DNA of 64,000 bases. Source: Candidatus Binatia bacterium. Its GTDB lineage: Bacteria > Desulfobacterota > Binatia > HRBIN30. Location: positions 32,078-96,077 of the forward strand of contig JAKLJW010000019.1 in assembly GCA_023150935.1 (NCBI GenBank), given 5' to 3'. The notes beneath the pieces were generated by a model. It saw only the letters and a list, made by a program, of their open reading frames with translations. It did not search any database and was not told the DNA's origin. Made by a program: the position numbers and the translations under genes. Positions 8,591-16,941 of this stretch are shown here, piece after piece (positions within the stretch are counted from its first letter, which is position 1; the number at the start of each line of letters is the position of its first letter).

Positions 8591-8617
8591 ACCTCAGACC
8601 TCCCCGGGACAGAAGAG

Positions 8618-10078
8618 ATGCAGGCGGTTGGGACCGGTTACCCCGTGCGGGTGCGGGGCCTTGTGCCCGTAGTGGGGTTCGTTGCCGGCAGTGTGCTCAT
8701 CGGGGCCGCCGTTGCCCGGCTCGGCCCGGCTGCGCTTCTGCCGGTTTTCGGGGTGCTGCTGATATCGGTCGTGATGGCGCGTCCCGAGTACGGTATCGCC
8801 CTGTTCCTGTCGACGTTTCTCATGTCGTACCCCCGCTGGATGCAGGGGTCGGGCTACCTGACGATCAACAATGCTCTCGGCGGCATCTTCCTCCTGCTGC
8901 TTACCTACCGGGTGTACCGGGATCAGGATTGGTGGTTCCTCAAGTCCCGCGAGATGCAGATCCTCGGGTTCATCATTCTGATCTTCTACCTCTCGGCGCG
9001 TTTCAACTCGCCCGATCCGCACAAGGTGGAACTGCTGGGGGCGGGCTTTTACTTCGCCGAGGGCCTGCGGACGTTCATCAATCGGGTGGCGTTCGTGCTC
9101 TTCCTCATCGTCTTCATTCGCACCCCGGCCCACCTGCGCATGCTGGTTCTGCTGGCGCTGTTCTTCATGGTGTTCACGGCGCTTACCGGCGTGCAGGGCG
9201 TGCTGCGCGGCGGCGGTCTGAAGGGTTATCGTGCTTTCACCGAGGTGAGCGATCTCGTCGCCGGGCAGGCTGGGCTGATTCGTTCCGCCGGCAACCCGAA
9301 TCGACTGGCGATGTTCTCGATCCTCGCCATCGCGTCGCTCTGGTACCTCATGCAAGTGGTGCGTGTGCCGGCCATGCGCCTGCTGATTGTGCCGACCATG
9401 GCGCTGCTCGCCCTTGCCGTGTTCATGACGGCGTCGCGTAGCGGCCTGTTGGGGTTGCTGGTGTGCACCGCGGCGATCACGGTCGACGGCGGGTTCAATC
9501 TGCGCAAGCTGTTGAGCATCGGCCTTGCCGCGGCGCTCCTGGTCGTGATGGTGGTGCAGTTCGTGCCGGAGAAAAGCCTCGAACGAATCACCAACCTGCC
9601 AGGGACTTCGACGGCGGACACCGGCGAGGGCTCGGCGTCGATCGAGCGCCGCCAGGGCGCGGTAGGCCTGGCCGTCGACATCTTTCGCGACAACCCGGTC
9701 CTGGGCGTCGGTATGGGCAACTGGCACGTGGTGCGCTTCCTCAAGGACCCGGGCTATGCGGCCGGGTCGCCCCACAACTCCTATCTCCTTACGCTCGTGG
9801 AGGGGGGGCCGTTCGCTTTACTCGCGTTTCTCGTGTTGCTGTGGTGGACTTGGCAGAACTTGCGCTTTGCGGAGAGCTACGTGAGCGAACCTTTCTCGCC
9901 CCTGGGCGAGCTGGAATGGATCGTCAAGAGTTCGAAAGTCAGCCTCCTGGTGCTGGTCTTCTTCTCGATGGTTGCCGATCTCTGGAATCTGGTCGTTCTC
10001 TTTATGCTGGTGGGCTTCGGTGTCGTGGCTCGGCGACTGGTCGAGCAGTCGATGCGCGAAGAAGCTGCGGCAGCCTGA
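8618..10078 (+). CDS. O-antigen ligase/polymerase family membrane protein (Wzy-like)
   Basis: The 486-aa protein is almost entirely hydrophobic with roughly ten or more membrane segments. A large loop contains the ligase-domain signature region GVGMGNWHVVRF and then SPHNSYLLTLVEGGPFALLA, the PHNxYL...E.G pattern of the Wzy_C/WaaL family. It probably polymerises undecaprenyl-linked repeat units in the periplasm, next to the chain-length and export proteins. A ligase role cannot be excluded because the two activities share the family. The ATG at 8618 follows an AGAAGAG ribosome-binding sequence. Confidence 0.82.
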   Translation: MQAVGTGYPVRVRGLVPVVGFVAGSVLIGAAVARLGPAALLPVFGVLLISVVMARPEYGIALFLSTFLMSYPRWMQGSGYLTINNALGGIFLLLLTYRVYRDQDWWFLKSREMQILGFIILIFYLSARFNSPDPHKVELLGAGFYFAEGLRTFINRVAFVLFLIVFIRTPAHLRMLVLLALFFMVFTALTGVQGVLRGGGLKGYRAFTEVSDLVAGQAGLIRSAGNPNRLAMFSILAIASLWYLMQVVRVPAMRLLIVPTMALLALAVFMTASRSGLLGLLVCTAAITVDGGFNLRKLLSIGLAAALLVVMVVQFVPEKSLERITNLPGTSTADTGEGSASIERRQGAVGLAVDIFRDNPVLGVGMGNWHVVRFLKDPGYAAGSPHNSYLLTLVEGGPFALLAFLVLLWWTWQNLRFAESYVSEPFSPLGELEWIVKSSKVSLLVLVFFSMVADLWNLVVLFMLVGFGVVARRLVEQSMREEAAAA

Positions 10079-10106
10079 CGGCCGCCCGGCATTGCGGACT
10101 GAGACT

Positions 10107-10988
10107 GTGGTGACGTTGCAGGCATATGCGGGTTTCCTGCAGGCGCTCGGGCACCGAGTGGTGCAGACGCGGAGTGCGCACTGGTACGATGCCAGTCGCT
10201 GGGTCGCTCTCAGCGCGCCGCCCAACCGGGCTTACGCGCCGGCACCGGACGAGATCCGCGCGGTCATGCGCGGGCTCTCGTGTGTCGGCGTCCGCTATGC
10301 CACGGCGTTGCCGGGTCCGGGCAAGCCGAGTTACCAGATCGTTTGCGACACGGCCGGGTACGGCCTCGAAACCCTGAGTGCGAATGCGCGCAGCAAGGTT
10401 CGTCGCGGCCTCAAACGCTGCCGTGTCGAACCCGTGGCGAGCAGTGTCGTCGCCACCGCCGGTAAGCAGGCGCATGCCGATACGGTCGGCCGTCAGGGCC
10501 GGGAAGGTGTGCTCGACGGACCTCGCTGGGACCGATTCTGGAAGGCGGTCGGTTCGACACCCGGCTTCGAGGTCTGGGGGGCGTGGTGCGGCGACGATCT
10601 GGCGGCGTTTCTCGTTAGCGTGACGTTTGCCGACTGTGTGGAGTTCCTGCTGGCGCGCTCGCGCAGCGATCACCTCGGGGCATACCCGAATAACGCGCTC
10701 CTCTTCTCGGTAACCGAAGAGATGTTGAGCCGGCGCGGCGTCGGTCGGATCACCTTCGGCCTGGAATCGCTGGAGGAGGTCGGCCCACTGGATCAATTCA
10801 AGTTTGGGATGGGGTTCCGCGCCGAGCCGCTCTGTCAGCGGGTGGTGCTGCACCCGGTCGTGCGCGCCGTCCTGCGTCCGGCGCCGATGCGCAGCGCCGT
10901 GCGGCGCTGGGCGGAACGGCGCGAGGATGCGGTGTTCTGGCGCAAGGCCGCCGGCATCCTGCGCTTCGCCGAGGACGGTGGGTGGTGA
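10107..10988 (+). CDS. GNAT/FemAB-like acyltransferase
   Basis: The protein of about 293 aa resembles the GNAT proteins of exopolysaccharide loci related to FemAB and the Acetyltransf_6 group. A basic segment (ARSKVRRGLKRCRV) is followed by a GNAT-like core with WGAWCGDDLAAFLVSVTF and YPNNALLFSVTEEMLSRRG. Such enzymes transfer an acyl or aminoacyl group to an amino sugar. Two consecutive GTG codons at 10107 and 10110 are the likely starts; the frame stays open upstream but there it overlaps the polymerase gene. It overlaps the next glycosyltransferase by a few bases. The acyl donor and the acceptor are unknown. Confidence 0.65.
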   Translation: MVTLQAYAGFLQALGHRVVQTRSAHWYDASRWVALSAPPNRAYAPAPDEIRAVMRGLSCVGVRYATALPGPGKPSYQIVCDTAGYGLETLSANARSKVRRGLKRCRVEPVASSVVATAGKQAHADTVGRQGREGVLDGPRWDRFWKAVGSTPGFEVWGAWCGDDLAAFLVSVTFADCVEFLLARSRSDHLGAYPNNALLFSVTEEMLSRRGVGRITFGLESLEEVGPLDQFKFGMGFRAEPLCQRVVLHPVVRAVLRPAPMRSAVRRWAERREDAVFWRKAAGILRFAEDGGW

Positions 10989-12337
10989 GCCCGGCAATGG
11001 GCAAGCTTGCGTATCTTTTCCCGGCCTTTCCGGTGTTCCATCAGACATTCGTCCTGTGGGAAGTCCTGGGGTTGCAGCGCAACGGTCTCGCGCCGGTGAT
11101 CTATTCGCTGCGGCGTCCGCCGGCCGGTCGACAGCAACCCGAGGCCGAAGCCGTGGCGCGTAGCGTGCGCTACCTGCCCGCGGCTTTGTCGGCCGCCGTT
11201 CGCCGTGCGAACTGGCGCGCGCTGCGCCGGGCGCCGGGTCGTTATCTGGGGCTGTACGCCGACGTGGTGCGGGCGTGGCGAACGGGCCCCGCGGGCTCGG
11301 TGCGGGACGACGGATGGGAACCCGGTCGCGTACGTTTCTACGACCGTTTGCGGGGCTGGTGGAACGGGCACCCCTTGCCCTATTTGGTCAAGTCACTGGC
11401 GTTGGTGCCGGTGGCCGTGTACCTGGCGGAACGGCTGCACGACGACGGCGTGGCGCACCTGCACGTCCATTGGGCCAGTTACCCGGCGACCGTGGCGTAT
11501 GTGATTCACCGCTGGAGCGGTCTGCCGTTCAGTGTCAGCGCGCACGCCTACGACATCTACATGGTGCCGCGCATGCTTCCCGCCAAGGTTCGCGCGGCCC
11601 GCTTCGTGGTCACCTGCGCCCGCACGAATGCCGACTACATGCGCCGGATCACCGGTCCGGAGGCGGATGGTAAGGTGCTGGTCAGCTATCACGGCGTCGA
11701 CGTGACGCGTTTCACGCCGCCCGATTCCGCACCCGCGCGCCGGCCCTTTACGGTCGTCTCGTGCGGACAACTCGAGCGCTACAAGGGGATGCACTTGCTG
11801 GTGGAGGCCTGCGCGCAACTGCGGCGCGAAGGTGTCGACCTCGAGTGCTGGATAGTCGGCGACGGACCCTATCGTCCCGTACTCGAGCGGCTCGTCCAGA
11901 CGCTTGCCGTCGGAGATTGCGTGCATCTAACCGGGCCACAACCGCATGCCGAGGTGGCCGCGCTCCTGCGCCGTGCCGACGTGTTCTCGCTGGCGAGCGA
12001 ACTGGCCGGCCGGCGCCGTGACGTTATCGCCAACGTAATTGTCGAGGCCATGGCGGCCGGCTTGCCCGTCGTGGTTTCGCGCATTCCCGGGGTCGAGGAG
12101 TTGATCGAGGACGGGATAACCGGCTACCTGGTGCCGCCCAATCGGACCGATGCGCTGGCAGAGGTCCTGCGCGGGCTGCTCGAGAATCCGGAGGGGCGCC
12201 GGCGAGTCGGCCTGGCCGGACGGCGCCGCGTGTTGCAGGACTTCGATAACCACAAGAACGTACGCGCCCTGGCGCAACAGCTCGCGGCGGCCGTCGGTGC
12301 CGCGACGCCGCCCGAGCGAGTGGCCCGCGCGGGCTGA
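10982..12337 (+). CDS. Glycosyltransferase family 4
   Basis: The protein of about 450 aa has a GT-B fold. The N-terminal domain begins GKLAYLFPAFPVFHQTFVLW, and the donor domain carries VSCGQLERYKGMHLLVEAC, VGDGPYRPVLERL and SLASELAGRRRDVIANVIVE, with a conserved Glu near VEAMAAGLPVV. The frame opens at GTG 10982; GTG 10985 and ATG 10997 are alternatives, and the conserved domain starts at the ATG. A retaining transferase acting on the cytoplasmic face of the lipid-linked oligosaccharide is expected. The sugar is unknown. Confidence 0.8.
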   Translation: MVSPAMGKLAYLFPAFPVFHQTFVLWEVLGLQRNGLAPVIYSLRRPPAGRQQPEAEAVARSVRYLPAALSAAVRRANWRALRRAPGRYLGLYADVVRAWRTGPAGSVRDDGWEPGRVRFYDRLRGWWNGHPLPYLVKSLALVPVAVYLAERLHDDGVAHLHVHWASYPATVAYVIHRWSGLPFSVSAHAYDIYMVPRMLPAKVRAARFVVTCARTNADYMRRITGPEADGKVLVSYHGVDVTRFTPPDSAPARRPFTVVSCGQLERYKGMHLLVEACAQLRREGVDLECWIVGDGPYRPVLERLVQTLAVGDCVHLTGPQPHAEVAALLRRADVFSLASELAGRRRDVIANVIVEAMAAGLPVVVSRIPGVEELIEDGITGYLVPPNRTDALAEVLRGLLENPEGRRRVGLAGRRRVLQDFDNHKNVRALAQQLAAAVGAATPPERVARAG

Positions 12338-12367
12338 CCCCGCGGCCGCCTTCGAGTCACGCTTTCC

Positions 12368-13522
12368 ATGTCCTGGCGCGCGCGCTTGTTGTTGCTGCTG
12401 TTCGGCCTGGCGGCCGGTATCGGCACGATCGAAACCGTTCCGCGGCTGTTTTCGTGGCTGATGCCGCGCGGCTTTCGCGGCGTCGAAAGGGTGTACACCG
12501 GCCGCGCGCGCTGGGAACAGATGATGATTGCCGATCCGAACCTCGGCTACCGGCCGCGGCCGCGTCTGGATTTCCAGTTTCCCTCCGAGGGTCGCAAGAT
12601 TCCCATCCGCACGACGGATCACGGGCTCGGCGACGTGGGTTTTCGCGACCTCGGAACGCGGCCGCCGTTCGCGGCGGTCGCCATCGGCGACTCGTTTACC
12701 TTTTGCGACGATGTGCCCGCCGATGCGTGCTGGGTACACCAGCTCGGCGCTCTCACCGGGCTACGGATCGGCACGCTCGGCGTCAGCGGCTACTCGACCA
12801 TGGCCGAGGCACGGCTGCTGGCCCGTTACGCGCCGGCACTGGCTCCCCGGCTGGTTATTCAGACGCTGTTTCCGAACGACTTCATGGACAACGTCCTGTT
12901 CGAACGGTGGCGCAGCAGCGGCGCTCCGGATTTCTGGACATGGCGTGCTCAACAAGAAGGTCGCAGCCCGGTGCGGCGCTGGCTGGCCGATCGCTCGATC
13001 GTGTACCGCCTCGCGGAAGTCGGTTTGCGGGGCCTCGACGACAAGACGGTGAAGTACCAGGCCGACGGTCTCGATCTCGTCTTCCGCGTCGACCGCTGGT
13101 GGTTGGGCGTAACCGAGGGCGACCGTCAAGAGGAATTCGACCGTGGTTGGGCGCTGATGAAGCAGGCACTCGGGGATATCCGTGCCACGAGCGAACGGCT
13201 CGGAGCGCACCTGCTCGTGGTCTTGATTCCCATGAAGGAAGAGGTCTACTGGGACATTTTGCGTACGCGGATGCCTGGCAAGGAGGCGTCGAAAGCCGAT
13301 AGCCCGCTTACCGTCGTGCGCCAGTTCTGTGCGGATACGGGCCTGGCCTGCTGCGATCTTACAGAGGCGCTGCGGACCGAGGCCGACACAGGCAGTCAGG
13401 TGTACTTCCGCGTCAGCGGCCACTGGAACGACGCGGGCAACACGGTGGCGGCGAGAGCCATTGCGGCTTGCCTGGCGGAGCGCGGCTGGCTTCCCGGGGA
13501 CGTGGCGCATGCGGGCTCGTGA
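12368..13522 (+). CDS. SGNH/GDSL-type hydrolase or acyltransferase, membrane-anchored (copy 1 of a tandem pair)
   Basis: The 384-aa protein has one N-terminal hydrophobic segment (residues 5-20), then an SGNH domain. Block I is AVAIGDSFTFCDDVP (about 98-112, Ser nucleophile), a block III-like segment is LFPNDFMDN, and the C-terminal His block is GHWNDAGN. The layout fits AlgJ/AlgX-like proteins that add or remove acetyl groups on polysaccharides outside the inner membrane. The neighbour at 13568-14734 is a close paralogue; both contain QFPSEGR and PPFAAVAIGDSFT. Esterase and transferase activity cannot be separated by sequence. Confidence 0.72.
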   Translation: MSWRARLLLLLFGLAAGIGTIETVPRLFSWLMPRGFRGVERVYTGRARWEQMMIADPNLGYRPRPRLDFQFPSEGRKIPIRTTDHGLGDVGFRDLGTRPPFAAVAIGDSFTFCDDVPADACWVHQLGALTGLRIGTLGVSGYSTMAEARLLARYAPALAPRLVIQTLFPNDFMDNVLFERWRSSGAPDFWTWRAQQEGRSPVRRWLADRSIVYRLAEVGLRGLDDKTVKYQADGLDLVFRVDRWWLGVTEGDRQEEFDRGWALMKQALGDIRATSERLGAHLLVVLIPMKEEVYWDILRTRMPGKEASKADSPLTVVRQFCADTGLACCDLTEALRTEADTGSQVYFRVSGHWNDAGNTVAARAIAACLAERGWLPGDVAHAGS

Positions 13523-13567
13523 ACCCGATCGGGGAAGTCCGAGGGCATTGGAGAAGGAAGCTCGGTT

Positions 13568-14734
13568 ATGAACAAGGGCCTGCAGCGCGTCATCAAGCTC
13601 GGTCTCGGTGTGATCGTCGGACTTGTCCTGAGCGAGGTGGTCATCCGTGTCATGCCGCGCAGCTTGCTGCCCGCCGAGTTCAAGATCCTCGATCGCGTGT
13701 ACGACGCTCGCGGTGCATGGCAGGGCATGATGCAGCCCGATCCGGTGCTCGGTTACGCCCTCAAGCCGGATCTCGATATACAGTTTCCCTCCGAGGGGCG
13801 CGCCATTCCGATCCGCACGACGACACACGGCCTCGGGAATGTCGGCTTCCGTGACATCGGTACCCAGCCGCCGTTCGCGGCCGTGGCCATCGGGGACTCG
13901 TTCACTCTGTGCGACGACGTGCCCGTGGAGGCGTGCTGGGTGAAGCACGTTGCCGATCGCACGGGAATGTCGTTCGCGACCCTGGGCGTCAACGGTTACT
14001 CCACCCTCGCCGAAGCTCGCGTCCTCGACCGCTACGGACGAAAACTGCAGCCCCGCCTCGTGCTGCTCGGCATCTTTCCGAACGATTTCAAGGACAACGT
14101 TAATTTCGACGAGTGGACGCGAAGCGGCACGGAAGACTTCTGGGTCTGGCTCGGTGCCCGGCGGGGAAGGGGCGAGTTCGGGCGCTGGCTGGCGGACCAC
14201 TCGATCATCTATCGGATGTTCGATGGCGCCATGCGAGCCCGCGGCCGCGACATCGACAACTTCAAGCAGGGCGATCTCGACTTCGTCTTCCGCCTCGACC
14301 GCTGGTGGCTCGATCTGGTGCAGGACACGGAGAACAACCCCGGCTGGCACCTCATGCAGAAGGCCATCCTCGACATTCAGCGGATGTCGAAGGAGATGGG
14401 CGCCGAACTCGTCGTGCTCCTGTTCCCCCCCAAGGAGCAGATTTACTGGGACCAGGCGCGCCAATTCGCACCGCCCGAGGCGCGCGACCTGCCGGTGAGT
14501 CGCCCGCTCGATGTAGTGCAGCGGTTCCTCGATGCCCAGCACATTCCCGTGTGCCGGTTCGAAGACGCGTTGCGCGCAGAGGCCGCTCAGGGGCGGCAGT
14601 TGTATCATCGCATCAGCACGCACTGGAACGACGCCGGTAACGCCGTCGGGGCGCGGGCGGTTCTGCAGTGCCTGCAGGACAAGGGTCTCGTCAAGGAGCC
14701 GGCAGGGGGCGCCCGGGCCGCCGCTGTGCACTGA
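13568..14734 (+). CDS. SGNH/GDSL-type hydrolase or acyltransferase, membrane-anchored (copy 2)
   Basis: The 388-aa paralogue of the preceding gene has an N-terminal hydrophobic anchor (about residues 11-25). It carries AVAIGDSFTLCDDVP as block I, GIFPNDFKDN, and HWNDAGNAVGARAV as the His block. The two proteins align along their whole length, so a tandem duplication is the simplest origin. The divergence suggests that they modify different positions or act as a heteromeric pair. The 45-bp gap between the genes contains a GGAGAAGGAAG-type ribosome-binding region upstream of the ATG at 13568. Confidence 0.72.
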   Translation: MNKGLQRVIKLGLGVIVGLVLSEVVIRVMPRSLLPAEFKILDRVYDARGAWQGMMQPDPVLGYALKPDLDIQFPSEGRAIPIRTTTHGLGNVGFRDIGTQPPFAAVAIGDSFTLCDDVPVEACWVKHVADRTGMSFATLGVNGYSTLAEARVLDRYGRKLQPRLVLLGIFPNDFKDNVNFDEWTRSGTEDFWVWLGARRGRGEFGRWLADHSIIYRMFDGAMRARGRDIDNFKQGDLDFVFRLDRWWLDLVQDTENNPGWHLMQKAILDIQRMSKEMGAELVVLLFPPKEQIYWDQARQFAPPEARDLPVSRPLDVVQRFLDAQHIPVCRFEDALRAEAAQGRQLYHRISTHWNDAGNAVGARAVLQCLQDKGLVKEPAGGARAAAVH

Positions 14735-14754
14735 ACCCGAGAGCGAGAGGAGCC

Positions 14755-15951
14755 ATGCGGACAGAGAACGCAACAGCAGGGGATGCAGCGGTGGCGGAAC
14801 GTCAGGTCGCTTTCTATCGCCCGGATATCGGCGAAGAAGAGATCGAAGCGGTGGTGCGGACTTTGCGGTCAGGTTGGCTGACCGTCGGTCCGCAGACGCA
14901 GGAATTCGAGCAGGCTTTTGCGGTTGCCGTGGGTGCACCGCACGCCATTGCGGTCAACTCGTGTACCGCGGCGCTGCACCTGGCGCTGGACGCGCTGGAC
15001 CTGCAGCCCGGGGACGAGGTGATCACCAGTACGATCACGTTCACGGCGACCGGGGCGACAATTGTCCACGCGGGGGGGCGGCCCGTGCTTGCCGATGTTT
15101 CCCCCGACACGCTGAATATCGACCCGGCCGACGTCGTGCGGCGGATAACGCCGCGGACTCGCGCCATCGTCCCCGTGCACTTCGCCGGCCACCCCGCACC
15201 GATGGACGAGATCGTCGCGATTGCCCGAGAACACGGGTTGCACGTTCTCGATGACGCCGCCCACGCTCTACCGGCGAGCTACAAGGGCAAGTCGATCGGC
15301 GCCATCGGTGACACCACGGCCTTCAGTTTCTACGCCACCAAGAACCTGACGACCGGCGAGGGCGGGATGCTGACGACCGCGGACGGGGCGCTGGCCGAGC
15401 GGGTGCGGATGCGGCGCCTGCACGGGATGAGTAAGGACGCCTGGCGCCGTTACAGCGCCGCCGGATCGTGGCGGTATGACGTCACCTACCCGGGCTTCAA
15501 GTACAACATGACCGACATTGCGGCGGCGCTCGGTTTGGTGCAGCTACGTCGTCTGCCGGCGCTGCACGAACGCCGCCGGCAGCTCGCGGCATTGTACGGC
15601 ACGGCGTTGGCCGACGTGCCGGAGCTGACGTTGCCGGCGACCCGAGCCGAGGTCGAGTCCGCATGGCATCTCTACGTGGTGCGGGTGCACCCGGATCGGC
15701 TCCGGGTGGATCGCGACGAAGTTATCGAGTTGCTGAAGGCCGCCGGTGTGGGTACCGGCGTGCACTTCATTCCGCTGTACGAGTTCGAGTACTACCGCGA
15801 CGCTTACGGGTTCAGACCGGCGGATTACCCGGTGACCGCCGGGGCTGCGCCGTGTCTGATCTCGCTGCCGTTCTATACCGCGATGACTGACGACGATGCG
15901 CACCACGTGGCGGCGACGCTGCGCCGCGTGCTGGCTGCGAACCGGCGTTGA
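14755..15951 (+). CDS. DegT/DnrJ/EryC1/StrS family sugar aminotransferase
   Basis: The 398-aa PLP enzyme has the family's ordered motifs. These are GWLTVGPQTQEFEQAF near the start, then VNSCTAALHLALDAL, then the PLP-phosphate region DDAAHALPASYKG. The Schiff-base Lys lies in FYATKNLTTGEGGML (about residues 198-212), and PGFKYNMTDIAAALGL follows. The enzyme transaminates a keto-sugar nucleotide to an amino sugar using glutamate. The start is ATG 14755, after a GAGAGGAGCC ribosome-binding site, although the frame stays open further upstream. The product would be an acceptor for the GNAT or acyl-carrier cassette in the same locus; that link is inference. Confidence 0.9.
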   Translation: MRTENATAGDAAVAERQVAFYRPDIGEEEIEAVVRTLRSGWLTVGPQTQEFEQAFAVAVGAPHAIAVNSCTAALHLALDALDLQPGDEVITSTITFTATGATIVHAGGRPVLADVSPDTLNIDPADVVRRITPRTRAIVPVHFAGHPAPMDEIVAIAREHGLHVLDDAAHALPASYKGKSIGAIGDTTAFSFYATKNLTTGEGGMLTTADGALAERVRMRRLHGMSKDAWRRYSAAGSWRYDVTYPGFKYNMTDIAAALGLVQLRRLPALHERRRQLAALYGTALADVPELTLPATRAEVESAWHLYVVRVHPDRLRVDRDEVIELLKAAGVGTGVHFIPLYEFEYYRDAYGFRPADYPVTAGAAPCLISLPFYTAMTDDDAHHVAATLRRVLAANRR

Positions 15952-16023
15952 CCGTGACCGCCGCCGGCTGTTCCCGCGTGACCGAAGGCCCCACAAATCA
16001 TCTTCCCAGGCAGGTGAAGGCTT

Positions 16024-16941
16024 ATGAGTGAAGCCGCAACGACGACCACGGAAACCGGCGCGAAGGATCAGGGCATACTGCGCGCCGTCAACCGCTTCTA
16101 TGAGGAAAACCCGTTTCCGGGTTTCGATATCAACAAGTACCGCACGCGCGATGACCTCGTGAAACGCGCCAGTTGGTGGGCTCACAAGCTCGACGCCGAG
16201 ATCCCGTACGACGCCGACGTGATCGACGTCGGCTGCGGCACCGGTCAGCTCGTGAACTTCCTCGGGCTCAAAGGGCGCCGGGTCATGGGTGTGGACTACT
16301 CGCAACACTCCCTCGCGCTGGCGGAGTCCCTGCGGGACAAGTTCAATCTTTCGACGGTCCGCTTCCAGCGCGAGAACATCCTCGAACTCAGCTTGCCGGA
16401 CGAAAGCTTCGACTATGTGTTCTGCAACGGCGTGCTGCACCACACGAGCGATCCGTACGGGGGCTTCAAGCACATGGTTCGCATCTGTCGGCCCGGCGGG
16501 TACCTCGTGGTCGGCCTCTACAACACTTATGGCCGCCTGATGCTGCACGTCCGGCGCCGGGTGGTGAGGTTGCGGATGCGCTTCGATCCCGAGGCAAAGG
16601 ACCGGGCCCTGGAAAAGCAGCTCGTCAAACTCGAGAACGACGCCGAGAAGAGGCGCACGTGGTGGGCCGACCAGTACGAGCATCCACACGAGAGTACACA
16701 CACCGTGGACGAGGTGCTGGGCTGGTTCACGCGCCATGGCATTCGTTACCTGAGTTCGTTCCCCAAGGCCGAACTGTTCGGCGGTTCGGACAACGACCGC
16801 GTCTTCAAGCCACGGGGGGCCGGGTTCCTGTCCAACAACCCCGTTGCCCACGTGCTCGTGCAACTAGGCTGGATCGTCACTCAGAACGACGGCGGAGGCT
16901 ACTTCGTAATGATCGGACAGAAGACGGGAGAAACTCGATGA
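16024..16941 (+). CDS. Class I SAM-dependent methyltransferase
   Basis: The 305-aa protein has motif I at VIDVGCGTGQLVNFL (about residues 66-80), an acidic end of beta-2 at VMGVDYSQHSL, and post-motif segments DYVFCNGVLHHTSDPYGGF and RPGGYLVVGLYNTYGR. The N-terminus contains NRFYEENPFPGF, seen in methyltransferases of natural-product and polysaccharide loci. It overlaps the carbamoyltransferase start by 4 bp (ATGA), so the two are translationally coupled and may act on the same sugar. O-methylation is the usual guess for such context, but the acceptor is not shown. Confidence 0.8.
   Translation: MSEAATTTTETGAKDQGILRAVNRFYEENPFPGFDINKYRTRDDLVKRASWWAHKLDAEIPYDADVIDVGCGTGQLVNFLGLKGRRVMGVDYSQHSLALAESLRDKFNLSTVRFQRENILELSLPDESFDYVFCNGVLHHTSDPYGGFKHMVRICRPGGYLVVGLYNTYGRLMLHVRRRVVRLRMRFDPEAKDRALEKQLVKLENDAEKRRTWWADQYEHPHESTHTVDEVLGWFTRHGIRYLSSFPKAELFGGSDNDRVFKPRGAGFLSNNPVAHVLVQLGWIVTQNDGGGYFVMIGQKTGETR

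Noticed and set aside
12761..14938. 725-codon minus-strand open frame opposite the first SGNH pair
   Set aside because: It is the antisense shadow of two well-supported plus-strand genes and has no recognised motif.
16173..16937. Extended carbamoyltransferase frame upstream of 16938
   Set aside because: The upstream part is a shadow of the methyltransferase; ATG 16938 starts the conserved MNVLGISALYHD sequence.
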